A stretch of DNA of 62,783 nucleotides from CAUPWF01 sp964367685 (GCA_964367685.1 CAYIYM010000013.1:1-62783); one strand, 5' to 3'. Shown: positions 1 through 9,789, numbered from the stretch's first letter. Numbers and translations are program-made. Notes: generated by a model not told the origin, from the sequence alone.

Positions 1-26
1 ATACAGGAAGCGTAGAGGGATATACA

Positions 27-1301
27 ATGAAGGAAAGTGGAAAAACAAAGATGAAGCTAACCAAATTAGAATGGTATTGGATTCTATATGATGTGGGGAA
101 TTCGGCATACATTTTATTAGGAACTACACTATTTCCAATTTATTTTAACTATTTAGCAGAAAAAGGGAATTTGTCACCTGTAGACTATTTGGCATATTGG
201 GGATATGCAACTTCAATGGCGACATTACTTTTGATATTTTCGGGGCCCATACTTGGGACTATTTCAGATACCAAGGGATGGAAAAAGAAAATGTTTGTGG
301 CAAGTATTGTAGTGGGTGTAATTAGTTGCGGTTTAATTGGTGGTGTAGCAGAATGGGTTGCATTTCTAATATTTTATGTGATATCCAAATATGCCTGTTC
401 TATTAGCATGGTACTATATGATTCAATGTTAGCAGACATCACAACGACGGAGCGTATGGATGTTGTTTCGACTAGTGGGTTTGCATGGGGGTATATTGGG
501 AGTTGCATTCCATTTATTATGGGACTAGGCCTTGTTCTTGGTGCAGAACCATTGGGATTAACCCTAGAACAGGCAATGCTGCTTGCATTTTTAATTGTTT
601 GTGTCTGGTGGTTTTTAGTGTCCCTACCTCTAATTAGAAATTACAAACAAAAAAGCTATATAGAAGTGGATAAACAAGTAGTAAAGAATAGTTTACTTCG
701 CATAGGGAAAACCTTCAAAGAGATTAAACAACAAAAGCATATTTTTCTTTTTTTACTTGCTTTTATCTTCTATATTGACGGAGTGCATACCATTATTAAT
801 ATGTCTGTAAGTTATGGCAGTGCATTAGGTTTAGACTCGAATAGTTTACTAGTTGCATTGCTAGTAACTCAAATCATTGCTTTTCCAGCTTGTCTTGTAT
901 TTGGAAAATTGGTACAGAAATACAGTAGTCGAACATTAATTTCAGTATGTATTATTGCTTATACAGCAATTGCAATTTTTGCATACTTTATGGCAACCCC
1001 ACTACATTTTTGGATATTAGCTGTTTGTGTGGGACTATTTCAAGGTGGAATACAAGGATTATCTAGGTCATATTTTACCAAAATCATTCCTGCCGAAAAG
1101 GCAGGAGAATACTTTGGATTCTATGATATATGTGGAAAAGGCGCGGCATTTAAAGGAACTATGTTGATGAGTGTTGTAGGACAAGTATCAGGAAATATAA
1201 ACTTAGGTATCGTCTTTATTGCAGGAATCTTCGTAATAGGATTTGTATTGTTCATTATAGCAGATCAAGCAGTGCGAGAAAAAACACAGGTAATACATTA
1301 A
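27..1301 (+). CDS. MFS transporter, UMF1 family (Atg22-like)
   Basis: A 424-residue polytopic membrane protein with about twelve hydrophobic segments. The N-terminal stretch WILYDVGNSAY is typical of the UMF1/Atg22-like branch of the major facilitator superfamily, and a GxxSDxxGWKK-type loop follows TM2-3 as in MFS carriers. The substrate is unknown; relatives are annotated as permeases, with vacuolar amino-acid efflux known only in fungi. The start at 27 is preceded by AGAGGG at 12-17; a second ATG at 51 (MKLTKLEWYW) is possible. The window begins just upstream, so promoter and operon context are not visible. It ends 5 bp from the convergent antiporter gene, with no obvious terminator between them. 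Family call is firm, substrate is not. Confidence 0.85.
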   Translation: MKESGKTKMKLTKLEWYWILYDVGNSAYILLGTTLFPIYFNYLAEKGNLSPVDYLAYWGYATSMATLLLIFSGPILGTISDTKGWKKKMFVASIVVGVISCGLIGGVAEWVAFLIFYVISKYACSISMVLYDSMLADITTTERMDVVSTSGFAWGYIGSCIPFIMGLGLVLGAEPLGLTLEQAMLLAFLIVCVWWFLVSLPLIRNYKQKSYIEVDKQVVKNSLLRIGKTFKEIKQQKHIFLFLLAFIFYIDGVHTIINMSVSYGSALGLDSNSLLVALLVTQIIAFPACLVFGKLVQKYSSRTLISVCIIAYTAIAIFAYFMATPLHFWILAVCVGLFQGGIQGLSRSYFTKIIPAEKAGEYFGFYDICGKGAAFKGTMLMSVVGQVSGNINLGIVFIAGIFVIGFVLFIIADQAVREKTQVIH

Positions 1302-1306
1302 CTATC

Positions 1307-2584
1307 TTATCTAGGAACAAAGGGAGCAACCCATTTGTTATAAAATAATTTCATGGACAACCCTTGAACTATAGTAGTGAAGAAAACAACAAAATACGTA
1401 GCACACAAAAAGATGTTATATAGTTCAGCAGAAAGTAAATCTTGCGAACTCATTGCAAGTGCAAGTGAAAGGCCCCCTTTAAGTCCGCCCCAAGTCAGGA
1501 GTGCGACAAAGGGGGTTTTTGTGTACCCATCAGGTAGATGAGGGGATAGTAAGGTCGCAAAGAATACACCTAAGCAACGAGAAATAAGATTGATTACAAT
1601 AGCCCCAACGCCAATGAATATAAAAGTATGATGATCAATTAAAAAGACAAATGAAAAGCCGAGCATTATATATAGGATACTATTTAACAAATTATCTGTA
1701 ATATCCCAGAAATCATAGAACTCAATGAAGTTTTTCTTCTTGCTTTCTTCTAATTGATGAATGTTTGTTGCAAAGTAAATTCCGCAGACAACAGCTGCAA
1801 TAGCCCCAGAGCATTCTATCTTTTCACATATTATATAGGACGAAGAGACTGCCAATAAACTAACAGCAACTTGACGGAAGGCGTCATTTGTATTTATAAA
1901 AATTTTGAAAGCAATAAAAGAGATGAGATAACCGATGGCTAATGCTCCAAACAGTTCACGGAACATTACTATTAAAAAGTTTTCCCCAGAACCATTACTT
2001 AGCATTCCAGCAATTGTTAAATAGATTGCAATCCCTACACCATCGTTAAATAGAGATTCTCCTTCCACTACGATAGAGATATTCTTAGGGAGTCCAAATT
2101 GAGGCAAAATACTTGTGGCAGCAATTGGATCGGTAGGAGCAATAATACACCCTAATAGCAAACAAAGTGTAAAACTAATATCTATTTGAAGTAAAAGTGC
2201 AAGAACATAAAACAATCCACCGTATATGCCTACTGTGAGGAATGTGGTGAGAAGTGCCAACGTAGAAACAAGACGTAGGTTGTGTTCGAGTTCCTTCCAT
2301 CGTACTTTTGAAGCGCCGGCAAATAGCATAAAACAGAGAATTCCTTCTACAAGGAAGTGATCCAAGTGCAAACGCAGAGGTGAGAGTGGGAAGGTGGTTA
2401 AATAGGACTGAATATTATATCCGAAGGTGTGATTAACCCCAAAGAAAATAGCACCGAGTATAAAGGCAAATAGCATAAGAGCTATTTCCGTGGTCAGATG
2501 AAAGAGTTTTTCGTTTATAAATCCAAATATAACAATCAAGAAAATTAGTGCTACAAATAACTGTAAAATCGTTAATATACTCAT
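1307..2584 (-). CDS. Na+/H+ antiporter, CPA1 (NhaP-like) family
   Basis: A 425-residue membrane protein with about twelve TM segments. The stretch IAPTDPIAATSIL followed by EGESLFNDGVGIAIY is the signature of monovalent cation:proton antiporters of the CPA1/NhaP type; the Asp of FNDG is the expected ion-binding residue. It would exchange cytoplasmic Na+ (or K+) for protons. The open frame extends to 2599, but GGAGGG lies 7 nt before the ATG at 2584, so I place the start there and treat the earlier ATG, whose codons contain the ribosome site, as spurious. It is divergent from the ThiF-like gene. Confidence 0.85.
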   Translation of the reverse strand: MSILTILQLFVALIFLIVIFGFINEKLFHLTTEIALMLFAFILGAIFFGVNHTFGYNIQSYLTTFPLSPLRLHLDHFLVEGILCFMLFAGASKVRWKELEHNLRLVSTLALLTTFLTVGIYGGLFYVLALLLQIDISFTLCLLLGCIIAPTDPIAATSILPQFGLPKNISIVVEGESLFNDGVGIAIYLTIAGMLSNGSGENFLIVMFRELFGALAIGYLISFIAFKIFINTNDAFRQVAVSLLAVSSSYIICEKIECSGAIAAVVCGIYFATNIHQLEESKKKNFIEFYDFWDITDNLLNSILYIMLGFSFVFLIDHHTFIFIGVGAIVINLISRCLGVFFATLLSPHLPDGYTKTPFVALLTWGGLKGGLSLALAMSSQDLLSAELYNIFLCATYFVVFFTTIVQGLSMKLFYNKWVAPFVPR

Positions 2585-2687
2585 ACTAAATCCCTCCATT
2601 TATCCAATCGTAATTCTTGTATCTAATTGTTATAATTGTATCAAATTGCATCTGAAAATACCAGTGGATAATTGAGATGTTCTTAGG

Positions 2688-2716
2688 TTGACAACCCTAT
2701 CCGTATGCCCTAATAT
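2688..2716 (+). promoter_or_regulatory. sigma-A promoter of the ThiF-like gene
   Basis: TTGACA at 2688-2693, a 17-bp spacer, and TAATAT at 2711-2716, followed by AAGGAGG and the ATG at 2754. The TTG of the -35 box happens to open a longer reading frame, which is why a start at 2688 would be wrong. Confidence 0.8.
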
Positions 2717-2753
2717 AAAGATAGTAAAAGTAGATGTGCTAAAGGAGGACGTT

Positions 2754-3437
2754 ATGAAATTTAATGAACAAAAACGTTACGAAAGAAACATTGGTACTTT
2801 GACAAGGGAAGAAAATGAGATTTTAAAAGGGAAAAAAGTCTGTATTGTAGGATGCGGAGGATTAGGTGGACATATTTTAAATCAGCTTCTTCGAATTGGG
2901 GTAGGTGAAATTACGATTATTGATGGGGATCATTTTACCGATAGTAATTTAAATCGACAATTACTTTCTACGGAAAATAACATTGGTGAGGCTAAGGTAG
3001 ATGTTGCAAGACGTTATGGAATGCGAATTAATGCAGATGTTAAGATGACAGTTAGGCAGACAATGCTAACCCCAGATAATGCTTTTGCATTACTAAAAGG
3101 ACATGATATTGTAATGGATGCAGTTGATAACATCGAATCCAGAATTATGATGGAGCAATTTTGTGAAGAACTTAATATACCTATTATGCATGGAGCAATT
3201 CAAGAATGGTACGTTCAAGCTGCGTTTGTACGGCCAGGAAGTCAGATAATAAAGCAAATATACGATGGTCAAAATGATATGAGAACAGTAAGTTGCTTGG
3301 CGTTTGTCCCTTCCTTTTGTGCATCGATTCAAGTAGCTGAGTGCATTAAATACCTATGTGATAAACCACTTTCATTAGATGGAAAGATGTTATATTTTGA
3401 TTTATTAAGTATGGAAATAGAAGTTACAAAATTGTAA
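2754..3437 (+). CDS. HesA/MoeB/ThiF-family E1-like adenylating protein
   Basis: A 227-residue protein with the ThiF/E1 Rossmann fold. It has the nucleotide-binding VGCGGLGG motif at about residues 35-42, the acidic end of the next strand in IIDGDHFTDSNLNRQ with its conserved NxxRQ, and DAVDNIESR. Family members adenylate the C-terminal glycine of small sulfur-carrier proteins (ThiS, MoaD) or act on tRNA t6A. The paired CxxC zinc motifs of MoeB are not seen; cysteines remain near SCLAFVPSFC. No sulfur carrier, moa or thi gene is adjacent, although a thi operon lies 22 kb away. The start at 2754 follows AAGGAGG and lies inside the transcript predicted from the promoter at 2688-2716. The partner is unknown. 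Confidence 0.8.
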   Translation: MKFNEQKRYERNIGTLTREENEILKGKKVCIVGCGGLGGHILNQLLRIGVGEITIIDGDHFTDSNLNRQLLSTENNIGEAKVDVARRYGMRINADVKMTVRQTMLTPDNAFALLKGHDIVMDAVDNIESRIMMEQFCEELNIPIMHGAIQEWYVQAAFVRPGSQIIKQIYDGQNDMRTVSCLAFVPSFCASIQVAECIKYLCDKPLSLDGKMLYFDLLSMEIEVTKL

Positions 3438-3460
3438 GAGGTATTTTATATAATAATCTA

Positions 3461-3526
3461 AAAAAACACTTTGTGAATGACTGTAATAATGAGTATTACA
3501 ATCGTTGCACAAAGTGTTTTTGTTTT
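3461..3526. terminator. bidirectional intrinsic terminator
   Basis: Inverted repeat AAAAAACACTTTGTG / CACAAAGTGTTTTT with an inner TGTAATA/TATTACA pairing, flanked by A and T runs on both sides. It separates the convergent ThiF-like and dipeptidase genes. Confidence 0.85.
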
Positions 3527-4905
3527 TAGGTAGTTAATTCCAATATTGCATTTGCGAGAATTTTTGTGTTTAAAATTAATTGTTCTACTTCCATAAATTC
3601 ATTTGGCATATGAGCAACCATTGGATCACCAGGAAATTCTACTCCAAATGCGACTGCATTTGGAAGCATTCGAGCATAAGTTCCACCACCAATCTTAGCA
3701 GGAGGAGTCATGTCATTTGTAAAGCTACGATATACTTTAAGCAATGATTGCACAAGGTTATGTTCTTCGGGAATGTAAAGGCCTTGGCTAAAGTGACAAC
3801 GATCATCGTATTGAATAACAGAATTAGCAAATGCGGTTTCAAATGCATTTTTCAAGCATGCCTCATCAATGGAAAGTGGTGCACGAATGTTTAGTTGTAA
3901 CTCAAAACCTTGTTCATTCCAATTCATTACTCCTACATTTAGGGTAAGTCGTCCGGATTCGTCTTCCACATCAAGGCCTACGGATTCACCATAATATTCT
4001 TTTTTAAATGCAGTTACTAGTAGTGAAATCATATCATGATCAGTGCTTGATAACGGCATTTTTTCTAACAAGTATAATAACTCTTGAAGTGCATTCTTTC
4101 CTAGTTCAGGTAATGAAGCATGGCATGCGTGGCCATGGACAACGAGTTCGCAACCAGTTGTGAGTGTAGTGATGTCGTATTTGTATTGTTCCGTGTCGCC
4201 AAATTCATCAACAATAGAATGGACAATATCCAATTCCAAAGGAAGGGTAGCTGTTGCAAGAGGTGGGACTATATTAGAACGTTCCCCACTTTGAATTCGA
4301 ATTTCAGATTGGAAACTTGCAGTGAAATATCCATCAAAAATATTTTTCTCTGAATTCACCAAAGGATATTCTCCATCAGGCGAGATAGAGAAATCTGGGA
4401 TTTGCTCCACTTTCTTATAGTGTTTGATACAGCTCATTCCACTTTCTTCATCGCAACCTACAATTAGGCGGACATTTTTAGTTAATTCAATTCCAGAATC
4501 TTTGATTGCTCTCATTGCAAAGAGTGTTGCCATAATTGGGCCTTTGTCATCAGCTGTTCCACGTCCAAATAATTTTCCATCTATAATTGTCCCTGTAAAT
4601 GGATCGGTATCCCAATTGTCATCAACAGGCACAACATCTAGGTGGCCTAAGATTCCCATCATTTCTTCCTTCTTTTCCATAGGAAAATCAATACAACCTG
4701 CATATCCACTTAAGTCTTTTGTGTGAAATCCATGTTTTTGCGATAGCTTTAATAGATAATCCAATGTTTCTTGGATTTCAAGTCCAAAAGGAGCGCCATC
4801 TCGTATGGTATCAGATGGGAGGCTTTTATAAGATAAAAAAGTGCATAATTCGTTAATCAATTCTTCTTTGTGTTCGTCAATCCATGTATTTACTTGGTGA
4901 TTCAT
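3526..4905 (-). CDS. pepV: M20-family dipeptidase (PepV / Sapep type)
   Basis: A 459-residue cytosolic metallopeptidase of the M20 family. Metal and catalytic motifs are visible in order: GHLDVVP, GRGTADDKGP and GCDEESG, with GGGTYARMLPNAVAFG near the C terminus. Length and motifs fit the PepV/Sapep Mn- or Zn-dependent dipeptidases, which cleave Xaa-His and other dipeptides during peptide use. The frame opens at 4938, but the sequence reading AAGGGACG just before the ATG at 4905 sets the likely start there. It is the last gene of the minus-strand run after the HAD phosphatase, with a 69-bp gap. Confidence 0.88.
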   Translation of the reverse strand: MNHQVNTWIDEHKEELINELCTFLSYKSLPSDTIRDGAPFGLEIQETLDYLLKLSQKHGFHTKDLSGYAGCIDFPMEKKEEMMGILGHLDVVPVDDNWDTDPFTGTIIDGKLFGRGTADDKGPIMATLFAMRAIKDSGIELTKNVRLIVGCDEESGMSCIKHYKKVEQIPDFSISPDGEYPLVNSEKNIFDGYFTASFQSEIRIQSGERSNIVPPLATATLPLELDIVHSIVDEFGDTEQYKYDITTLTTGCELVVHGHACHASLPELGKNALQELLYLLEKMPLSSTDHDMISLLVTAFKKEYYGESVGLDVEDESGRLTLNVGVMNWNEQGFELQLNIRAPLSIDEACLKNAFETAFANSVIQYDDRCHFSQGLYIPEEHNLVQSLLKVYRSFTNDMTPPAKIGGGTYARMLPNAVAFGVEFPGDPMVAHMPNEFMEVEQLILNTKILANAILELTT

Positions 4906-4974
4906 AAGTCGTCCCTTTCTTAAAGTGTTTTTGAACATTAATAGGCATAGCTATTCGTTTAAATGTAAATGATA

Positions 4975-5781
4975 CTACAACATAAATTTCTCGATTACTT
5001 CGACAATACCATCTTCATCATTAGATTTGGTAATGTAATCAGCTGCTTCAAGAACTTCTTTTTGTGCATTAGCCATAGCAACACCTAATCCAGCACCTTC
5101 AATCATAGTAAGGTCATTGTAGCCGTCACCACAGCAAATAATTTCATTACGTGTTAATCCTAGGCTACTTACTAGCTTTTGGATAGAATGTGCCTTGTCA
5201 ATCTGTTGAGGCATAATTTCTAAGAAATAGGGCTCAGAACGGAAGATATTTAAAGCACTATGGAATTTTTGTTTAAATGTCTTTTCGCATTCTATTATGA
5301 GATCAGGATGGTCACTTAGAAGAAGCTTATTGATTGGAAAATCAATATAAGATAAAAAGTCATCTACATGTTTAACTGGCATTTTAGTTATGAAGGATTC
5401 CTTCATGGTATATTCGTTTGGTTCATACGCCGAAATAATAGCATCATCAGAATAAGTTACTATATTTGTACCAGCGGCTCCTGCCATTTCATAGATAGTT
5501 CGAATGTATTCGGGGTTCACTGTTTTATTGTATTGCACCTCGTTCGTGCGACCATTAATGATGCAGGCACCATTAAATGACAAAATATAACCGCCATATT
5601 TTTGGAATTCCAATTCTTCTGCAAGTGCTGTCATACCAGCAGTTGGGCGACCAGAGGCAAGTACAATGTGTTTTCCTAATTTTTGAACTTTTCTAAGTGC
5701 AGCTTTTGTTGGTTCTGTAATAATTTTTTGAGAGTTTGTTAGTGTACCATCTAAATCTAGTACGATCATTTCATAATTCAT
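4975..5781 (-). CDS. Cof-type HAD-IIB phosphatase
   Basis: A 268-residue haloacid dehalogenase-like hydrolase. Motif I DLDGTLTNS is at the N terminus (nucleophile Asp8 or nearby), motif II is ASGRP, and motif IV is CCGDGYNDLTMI near residue 215. The large central insert is the type IIB cap. These enzymes dephosphorylate sugar phosphates, flavin or PLP intermediates; the substrate cannot be read from sequence. It follows murF by 44 bp and may be co-transcribed with it. AAGGAC precedes the ATG. Confidence 0.87.
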   Translation of the reverse strand: MNYEMIVLDLDGTLTNSQKIITEPTKAALRKVQKLGKHIVLASGRPTAGMTALAEELEFQKYGGYILSFNGACIINGRTNEVQYNKTVNPEYIRTIYEMAGAAGTNIVTYSDDAIISAYEPNEYTMKESFITKMPVKHVDDFLSYIDFPINKLLLSDHPDLIIECEKTFKQKFHSALNIFRSEPYFLEIMPQQIDKAHSIQKLVSSLGLTRNEIICCGDGYNDLTMIEGAGLGVAMANAQKEVLEAADYITKSNDEDGIVEVIEKFML

Positions 5782-5825
5782 ATTGAGTCCTTGTTTCTTT
5801 CTTGAGAGTTGTGTCGTTGTGATTT

Positions 5826-7202
5826 TTATTTTAAATGATTTACAATATCTTCGAATCCCATAGAGTGAGAAGCTTTAATAAGAATGGAATCATTTGGTTT
5901 CAGTATCTTAGGCATGGCATTTAAAAACGCATCCTTTGTTTCAAAATAGTAACACTCTTTTTGATGAGAGCCATTGGAAGTGGAGTGGATACCATCTATT
6001 ATGGATTTTGCGAGAGTTCCGATACAACAAACGACAGATATTGATGTATTGCCAAGGTATGCACCGACATTATAATGCATCTCATTTTCTTTTATTCCTA
6101 GTTCACCCATATCACCAAGTATGGCAACTGTTCTTGTATTGGCTGTAGCAAGTACATCGAGAGCAGCCATCATGGAAATTGGATTTGCGTTGTAGCAATC
6201 ATCAATTAAGGTATAGTCATTGGTTTTGATGATGTTGTTTCTGCCAGAGACTGGGCGTAGCATCTCAATTCCATTTTGAATTTCCTCAGAGGATAAATCT
6301 AAAATCTCACCAACGGCTGCTCCTGCTAATGCATTTAATACCATATGAGATCCTGGAATAGGAATTAATGGATTTATTTCGTCGCCTGAATCTAGATGTA
6401 TCTTACAACGTGTGCCTTCTAATCCAAGTGACTCCACTTGGGAAACATAGAAATCAGAAGAACTATCGAGGCCAAAGAAAATTGGAGCTTCATAATTTAT
6501 CGCTTCAATCGTACGTAATTTATCGTCCATTCCATTTAAAACAACAGTGCCGTCAGGGCTCATGTACTCGAAAATTTCAGTTTTTGCTTTGAGAACCCCA
6601 TCTCGATCACCTAAAAATTCCAGGTGAGAAAGGCCTATATTCGTAATTACAGCAATATCAGGTCTGGCAATTTTGCTCAATCGAGTCATTTCATCGAAGT
6701 GGTTGATTCCCATTTCTAATACTGCAACCTCATGAGCTTCCGTTAAATTAAAAATTGTCAGAGGGAGACCAATTTCATTATTATAATTGCCAATAGTTTT
6801 CAGTACATTATATTTCTGAGAGAGAATAGAAGAAATCATTTCTTTGGTACTTGTTTTTCCTACACTACCTGTAATGCCGACAACTTTAATGTCTAGCGAA
6901 GTACGATAATGTTCAGCAATGTCCTTTAGCGCTTGTTCACAAGACGAAACAAGAATATAAGGATAAGAGACATCGGGAAGTTCATGCTCTGATAAGGTGC
7001 AAAGCGCACCGTTATTCATGACTTGTTCAATATAATCATGACCATCTACACGTGCACCCTTAATTGGGATAAATAGATAGCCAGGTTGGATGTTTCTACT
7101 ATCAATTGTAACGCCTGATACTTCATGACTTAGTAAAGAGTCTACACCGTTGTAGACTCCATTACAGGCTGTTGCAATTTTAATCAATGACATATTTTTC
7201 AT
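5826..7202 (-). CDS. murF: UDP-N-acetylmuramoyl-tripeptide--D-alanyl-D-alanine ligase
   Basis: A 458-residue Mur ligase. The N-terminal domain (about 1-100) contains the VTIDSRNIQPGYLFIPIKG stretch that binds the UDP-MurNAc peptide. The ATP P-loop GITGSVGKTSTKEM follows at about 110, with NYNNEIGLPLT typical of MurF rather than MurE, and the C-terminal domain carries DDCYNANP and LGDMGELG. It adds D-Ala-D-Ala to the muramyl tripeptide in the cytoplasm. It lies 18 bp downstream of ddl, which makes that dipeptide, so the two form an operon with an obvious biochemical link. AAAGGAT precedes the ATG at 7202. Confidence 0.96.
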   Translation of the reverse strand: MKNMSLIKIATACNGVYNGVDSLLSHEVSGVTIDSRNIQPGYLFIPIKGARVDGHDYIEQVMNNGALCTLSEHELPDVSYPYILVSSCEQALKDIAEHYRTSLDIKVVGITGSVGKTSTKEMISSILSQKYNVLKTIGNYNNEIGLPLTIFNLTEAHEVAVLEMGINHFDEMTRLSKIARPDIAVITNIGLSHLEFLGDRDGVLKAKTEIFEYMSPDGTVVLNGMDDKLRTIEAINYEAPIFFGLDSSSDFYVSQVESLGLEGTRCKIHLDSGDEINPLIPIPGSHMVLNALAGAAVGEILDLSSEEIQNGIEMLRPVSGRNNIIKTNDYTLIDDCYNANPISMMAALDVLATANTRTVAILGDMGELGIKENEMHYNVGAYLGNTSISVVCCIGTLAKSIIDGIHSTSNGSHQKECYYFETKDAFLNAMPKILKPNDSILIKASHSMGFEDIVNHLK

Positions 7203-7220
7203 AGTTTAAATCCTTTTTCT

Positions 7221-8276
7221 TTAATTTTCAAAACGCATGAGAGATTTTTCTATAATAATCTCACAAAGTTCGCCGAATGAAATTCCCGCCGCCCTAGCTT
7301 CTTGTGGCACGAGACTTGTAGGGGTCATTCCAGGTAGGGTATTTACTTCTAAGCAATAAATTGCCCCATCCTCTGTTAACAAGAAGTCGGCACGAGAATA
7401 AACCTCAATTTTTAAAGCCTTACAAGCAGCAATAGTAGCATTTTGAATACGAAGAGTTGTCTCTTCATCTAAATTTGCAGGACAAATTTCCTGAGTCAAA
7501 TCTGCTTGGTATTTATTTGCATAGTCAAAGAATCCTGATTTTGGAATGATTTCTATGACAGGAAGTGCCGCTCCATCTAAGAAGGCACAAGAAAATTCGC
7601 GAGCTTTAATATATGGTTCAACTACAACTTGCTTCTCTGATTTGAAAGAAGTTGAAATTGCAGTCTCATATTCATCCATTGTGTGACAAATATAAACACC
7701 AATGCTTGAACCACCAATGCTTGGCTTAATAACAACTGGCAAGTCTAGGTTTGCAGCCTTAAGAGAATGGTCGGAATCTGTTTTGTTAATCCAAGTACCA
7801 CCTGGAGTTGGAATATGGTTGATTTGGAAGATTTGTTTTGTGATTCCCTTATCCATAGCCATAGCATTTGCAACATATCCTGGGCCTGTATATTTGATTC
7901 CTAATACATCAAATGTTGCCTGTAATTGGCCATTTTCGCCTATACCGCCATGTAATGCAAGCATGGCAATGTCGGCCATTTTACAAAGCTCAATTACATT
8001 TGGACCGAGCATACAATTGGACTGGTCGGGTCTTGAAGCTTTAAGTGCAACCAAGTCTGGTGCAACAGTTTTAATACCTTCGGCAATTTCTAAATTGGCT
8101 CCTGGAAGAGAGAATAGTTCTTCTAGTTGATCCTTTGGATATTCAAATCCCATAAATAAGTCAATTAGTACCGCATTATGACCACGCTCGAGTAAAGCAC
8201 GGCAAATTCCAGCACCAGATGATAAAGATACATCACGTTCGGTAGTTAAGCCACCTGCTAATACAACAATTTTCAT
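7221..8276 (-). CDS. ddl: D-alanine--D-alanine ligase
   Basis: A 351-residue ATP-grasp enzyme. N-terminal GGLTTERDVSLSSG is the Ddl substrate loop, LHGGIGENGQLQ is the conserved HGxxGExG motif, KPSIGGSSIGV is the ATP-grasp glycine loop and EVNTLPGMTPTSLVP is the C-terminal metal- and substrate-binding block. It joins two D-alanines for peptidoglycan. Nothing such as a VanHAX or VanXY neighbour suggests a D-Ala-D-Lac or D-Ser function. GGAG lies just upstream of the ATG, and it is 17 bp after the nicotinate phosphoribosyltransferase gene. Confidence 0.95.
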   Translation of the reverse strand: MKIVVLAGGLTTERDVSLSSGAGICRALLERGHNAVLIDLFMGFEYPKDQLEELFSLPGANLEIAEGIKTVAPDLVALKASRPDQSNCMLGPNVIELCKMADIAMLALHGGIGENGQLQATFDVLGIKYTGPGYVANAMAMDKGITKQIFQINHIPTPGGTWINKTDSDHSLKAANLDLPVVIKPSIGGSSIGVYICHTMDEYETAISTSFKSEKQVVVEPYIKAREFSCAFLDGAALPVIEIIPKSGFFDYANKYQADLTQEICPANLDEETTLRIQNATIAACKALKIEVYSRADFLLTEDGAIYCLEVNTLPGMTPTSLVPQEARAAGISFGELCEIIIEKSLMRFEN

Positions 8277-8293
8277 GTTTTTCTTCTCCTTTG

Positions 8294-9745
8294 CTAGTTA
8301 ATGCTCATGGAAGTTAATAGTTCCTGTTTGACATCATATAATTTTTGAGATAAATCAATATAGACTTTAGGTGGATTAAATAGACGAAGCACCTCATCCC
8401 AAACTGTTTCTTTTTCTTTTTTACAATAAGCTGCAATTTCCATTACCGATGGAGATTGGTAGACACACTCCCCTTTAATAAATATTGGGACTAAAAGCTC
8501 TCTAGTTCTAAAAGTGTTTTTTAGCACCTTAGTTTTTTTCCAAGGTTCAATTGGATCAAATAATAACAAATCTTCCTCTGTAGAAATTACTTCATCTGCG
8601 AAGCAAATAAGATCGGCTAACATTTTTCCTGTTTTTATATCATAAATACGATGAATCATCTTATTTCCAGGATTCGTAATCTTCTCGGAATTCTCGGAAA
8701 GTTTGATTTTTGGCATTAATACGCCATCTTTATTCTTAATGGCTGCTAGTTTATAAACACCACCAAAAGAAGGACAATCCTTGGAGGTGATCATATGAGT
8801 TCCTACGCCCCAAGAAGTAATGGCTGCCCCTTGCATTTTCAAGTTAAATATTAACAATTCATCTAAATCATTAGACGCAGAAATAAATGCTTCTTCATGG
8901 CCAGCGGCGTCTAGCATGATTCTGGCTTGTTTCGAAAGGTAGGCAAGGTCTCCACTATCTAATCTTATTCCGTAATTGCTGAATTCTGGATTAGCTGCTT
9001 TCATTTCATCGAAAACACGAATGGCATTTGGAACTCCAGACTTTAATGTATCGTATGTGTCTACAAGTAGACATGCTGCATTGGGGTACAATTCTGCATA
9101 TGTTTTAAATGCAGTATATTCATCCGAAAAACTCATAATCCAGCTGTGAGCATGGGTTCCTCTAAGTGGTACATTAAACAATTTACCGGCAAGTACATTA
9201 GAAGTACCAACACAGCCAGCAATTATCGAAGCACGTGCACCGTATAATCCGGCATCAGGGCCCTGTGCACGACGTAATCCAAATTCGAGTACTCCGTCAT
9301 TTCCAGCTGCATGGACAACACGGGAAGCCTTTGTTGCTATTAAAGATTGGTGATTAATAATATTTAATAAGGCTGTTTCTACTAACTGCGCTTCCATGAT
9401 TGGAGCGATAACTTTAACCAAAGGTTCTTTTGGAAAAACAATGGTTCCCTCAGGAATTGCATAAATGTCGCCACTAAAGTGAAATCCACTTAAATAGTTA
9501 AGAAAATCTTCGTTGAAAATATTCAAACTTCGTAAATAGTCAACATCCTCATAACTAAATTTTAAGTGTTTTACATAGTCGATGGCTTGTTCTAAGCCAG
9601 CCACAATAGAGTAGCCGGAACCATTGGGATTGCTACGGAAAAAGATATCAAATACCACAGTCTCGTTTTCTGGGCGATTAAAATATCCTTGCATCATCGT
9701 TAATTCGTAAAAATCAGTGAGCAGTGTTAAATCAAGTGTGTTCAT
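8294..9745 (-). CDS. pncB: nicotinate phosphoribosyltransferase
   Basis: A 483-residue NAPRTase, the entry enzyme of the Preiss-Handler NAD salvage route. It forms nicotinate mononucleotide from nicotinate and PRPP using ATP. Diagnostic stretches are LTDFYELTMMQGYF at the N terminus, FGLRRAQGPDAG, GTHAHSWIMSF and RLDSGDLAYLS. The length fits the long bacterial type. It heads the minus-strand run with ddl and murF although the pathways differ, so linkage probably reflects a shared promoter. GAGGGGAC precedes the ATG. Confidence 0.95.
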   Translation of the reverse strand: MNTLDLTLLTDFYELTMMQGYFNRPENETVVFDIFFRSNPNGSGYSIVAGLEQAIDYVKHLKFSYEDVDYLRSLNIFNEDFLNYLSGFHFSGDIYAIPEGTIVFPKEPLVKVIAPIMEAQLVETALLNIINHQSLIATKASRVVHAAGNDGVLEFGLRRAQGPDAGLYGARASIIAGCVGTSNVLAGKLFNVPLRGTHAHSWIMSFSDEYTAFKTYAELYPNAACLLVDTYDTLKSGVPNAIRVFDEMKAANPEFSNYGIRLDSGDLAYLSKQARIMLDAAGHEEAFISASNDLDELLIFNLKMQGAAITSWGVGTHMITSKDCPSFGGVYKLAAIKNKDGVLMPKIKLSENSEKITNPGNKMIHRIYDIKTGKMLADLICFADEVISTEEDLLLFDPIEPWKKTKVLKNTFRTRELLVPIFIKGECVYQSPSVMEIAAYCKKEKETVWDEVLRLFNPPKVYIDLSQKLYDVKQELLTSMSIN

Positions 9746-9789
9746 ATGAAAGTCCCCTCTAACTATTTTCCTTTTTCTTTATGGAAGAC

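Noticed and set aside
2688..2753. N-terminal extension of the ThiF-like protein from a TTG
   Set aside because: The TTG is part of a TTGACA -35 box with a TAATAT at 17 bp; AAGGAGG sets the start at 2754.
7702..8130. 142-codon open frame antisense to ddl
   Set aside because: It is a mirror of the ddl coding sequence, with no ribosome site and no recognisable protein features.
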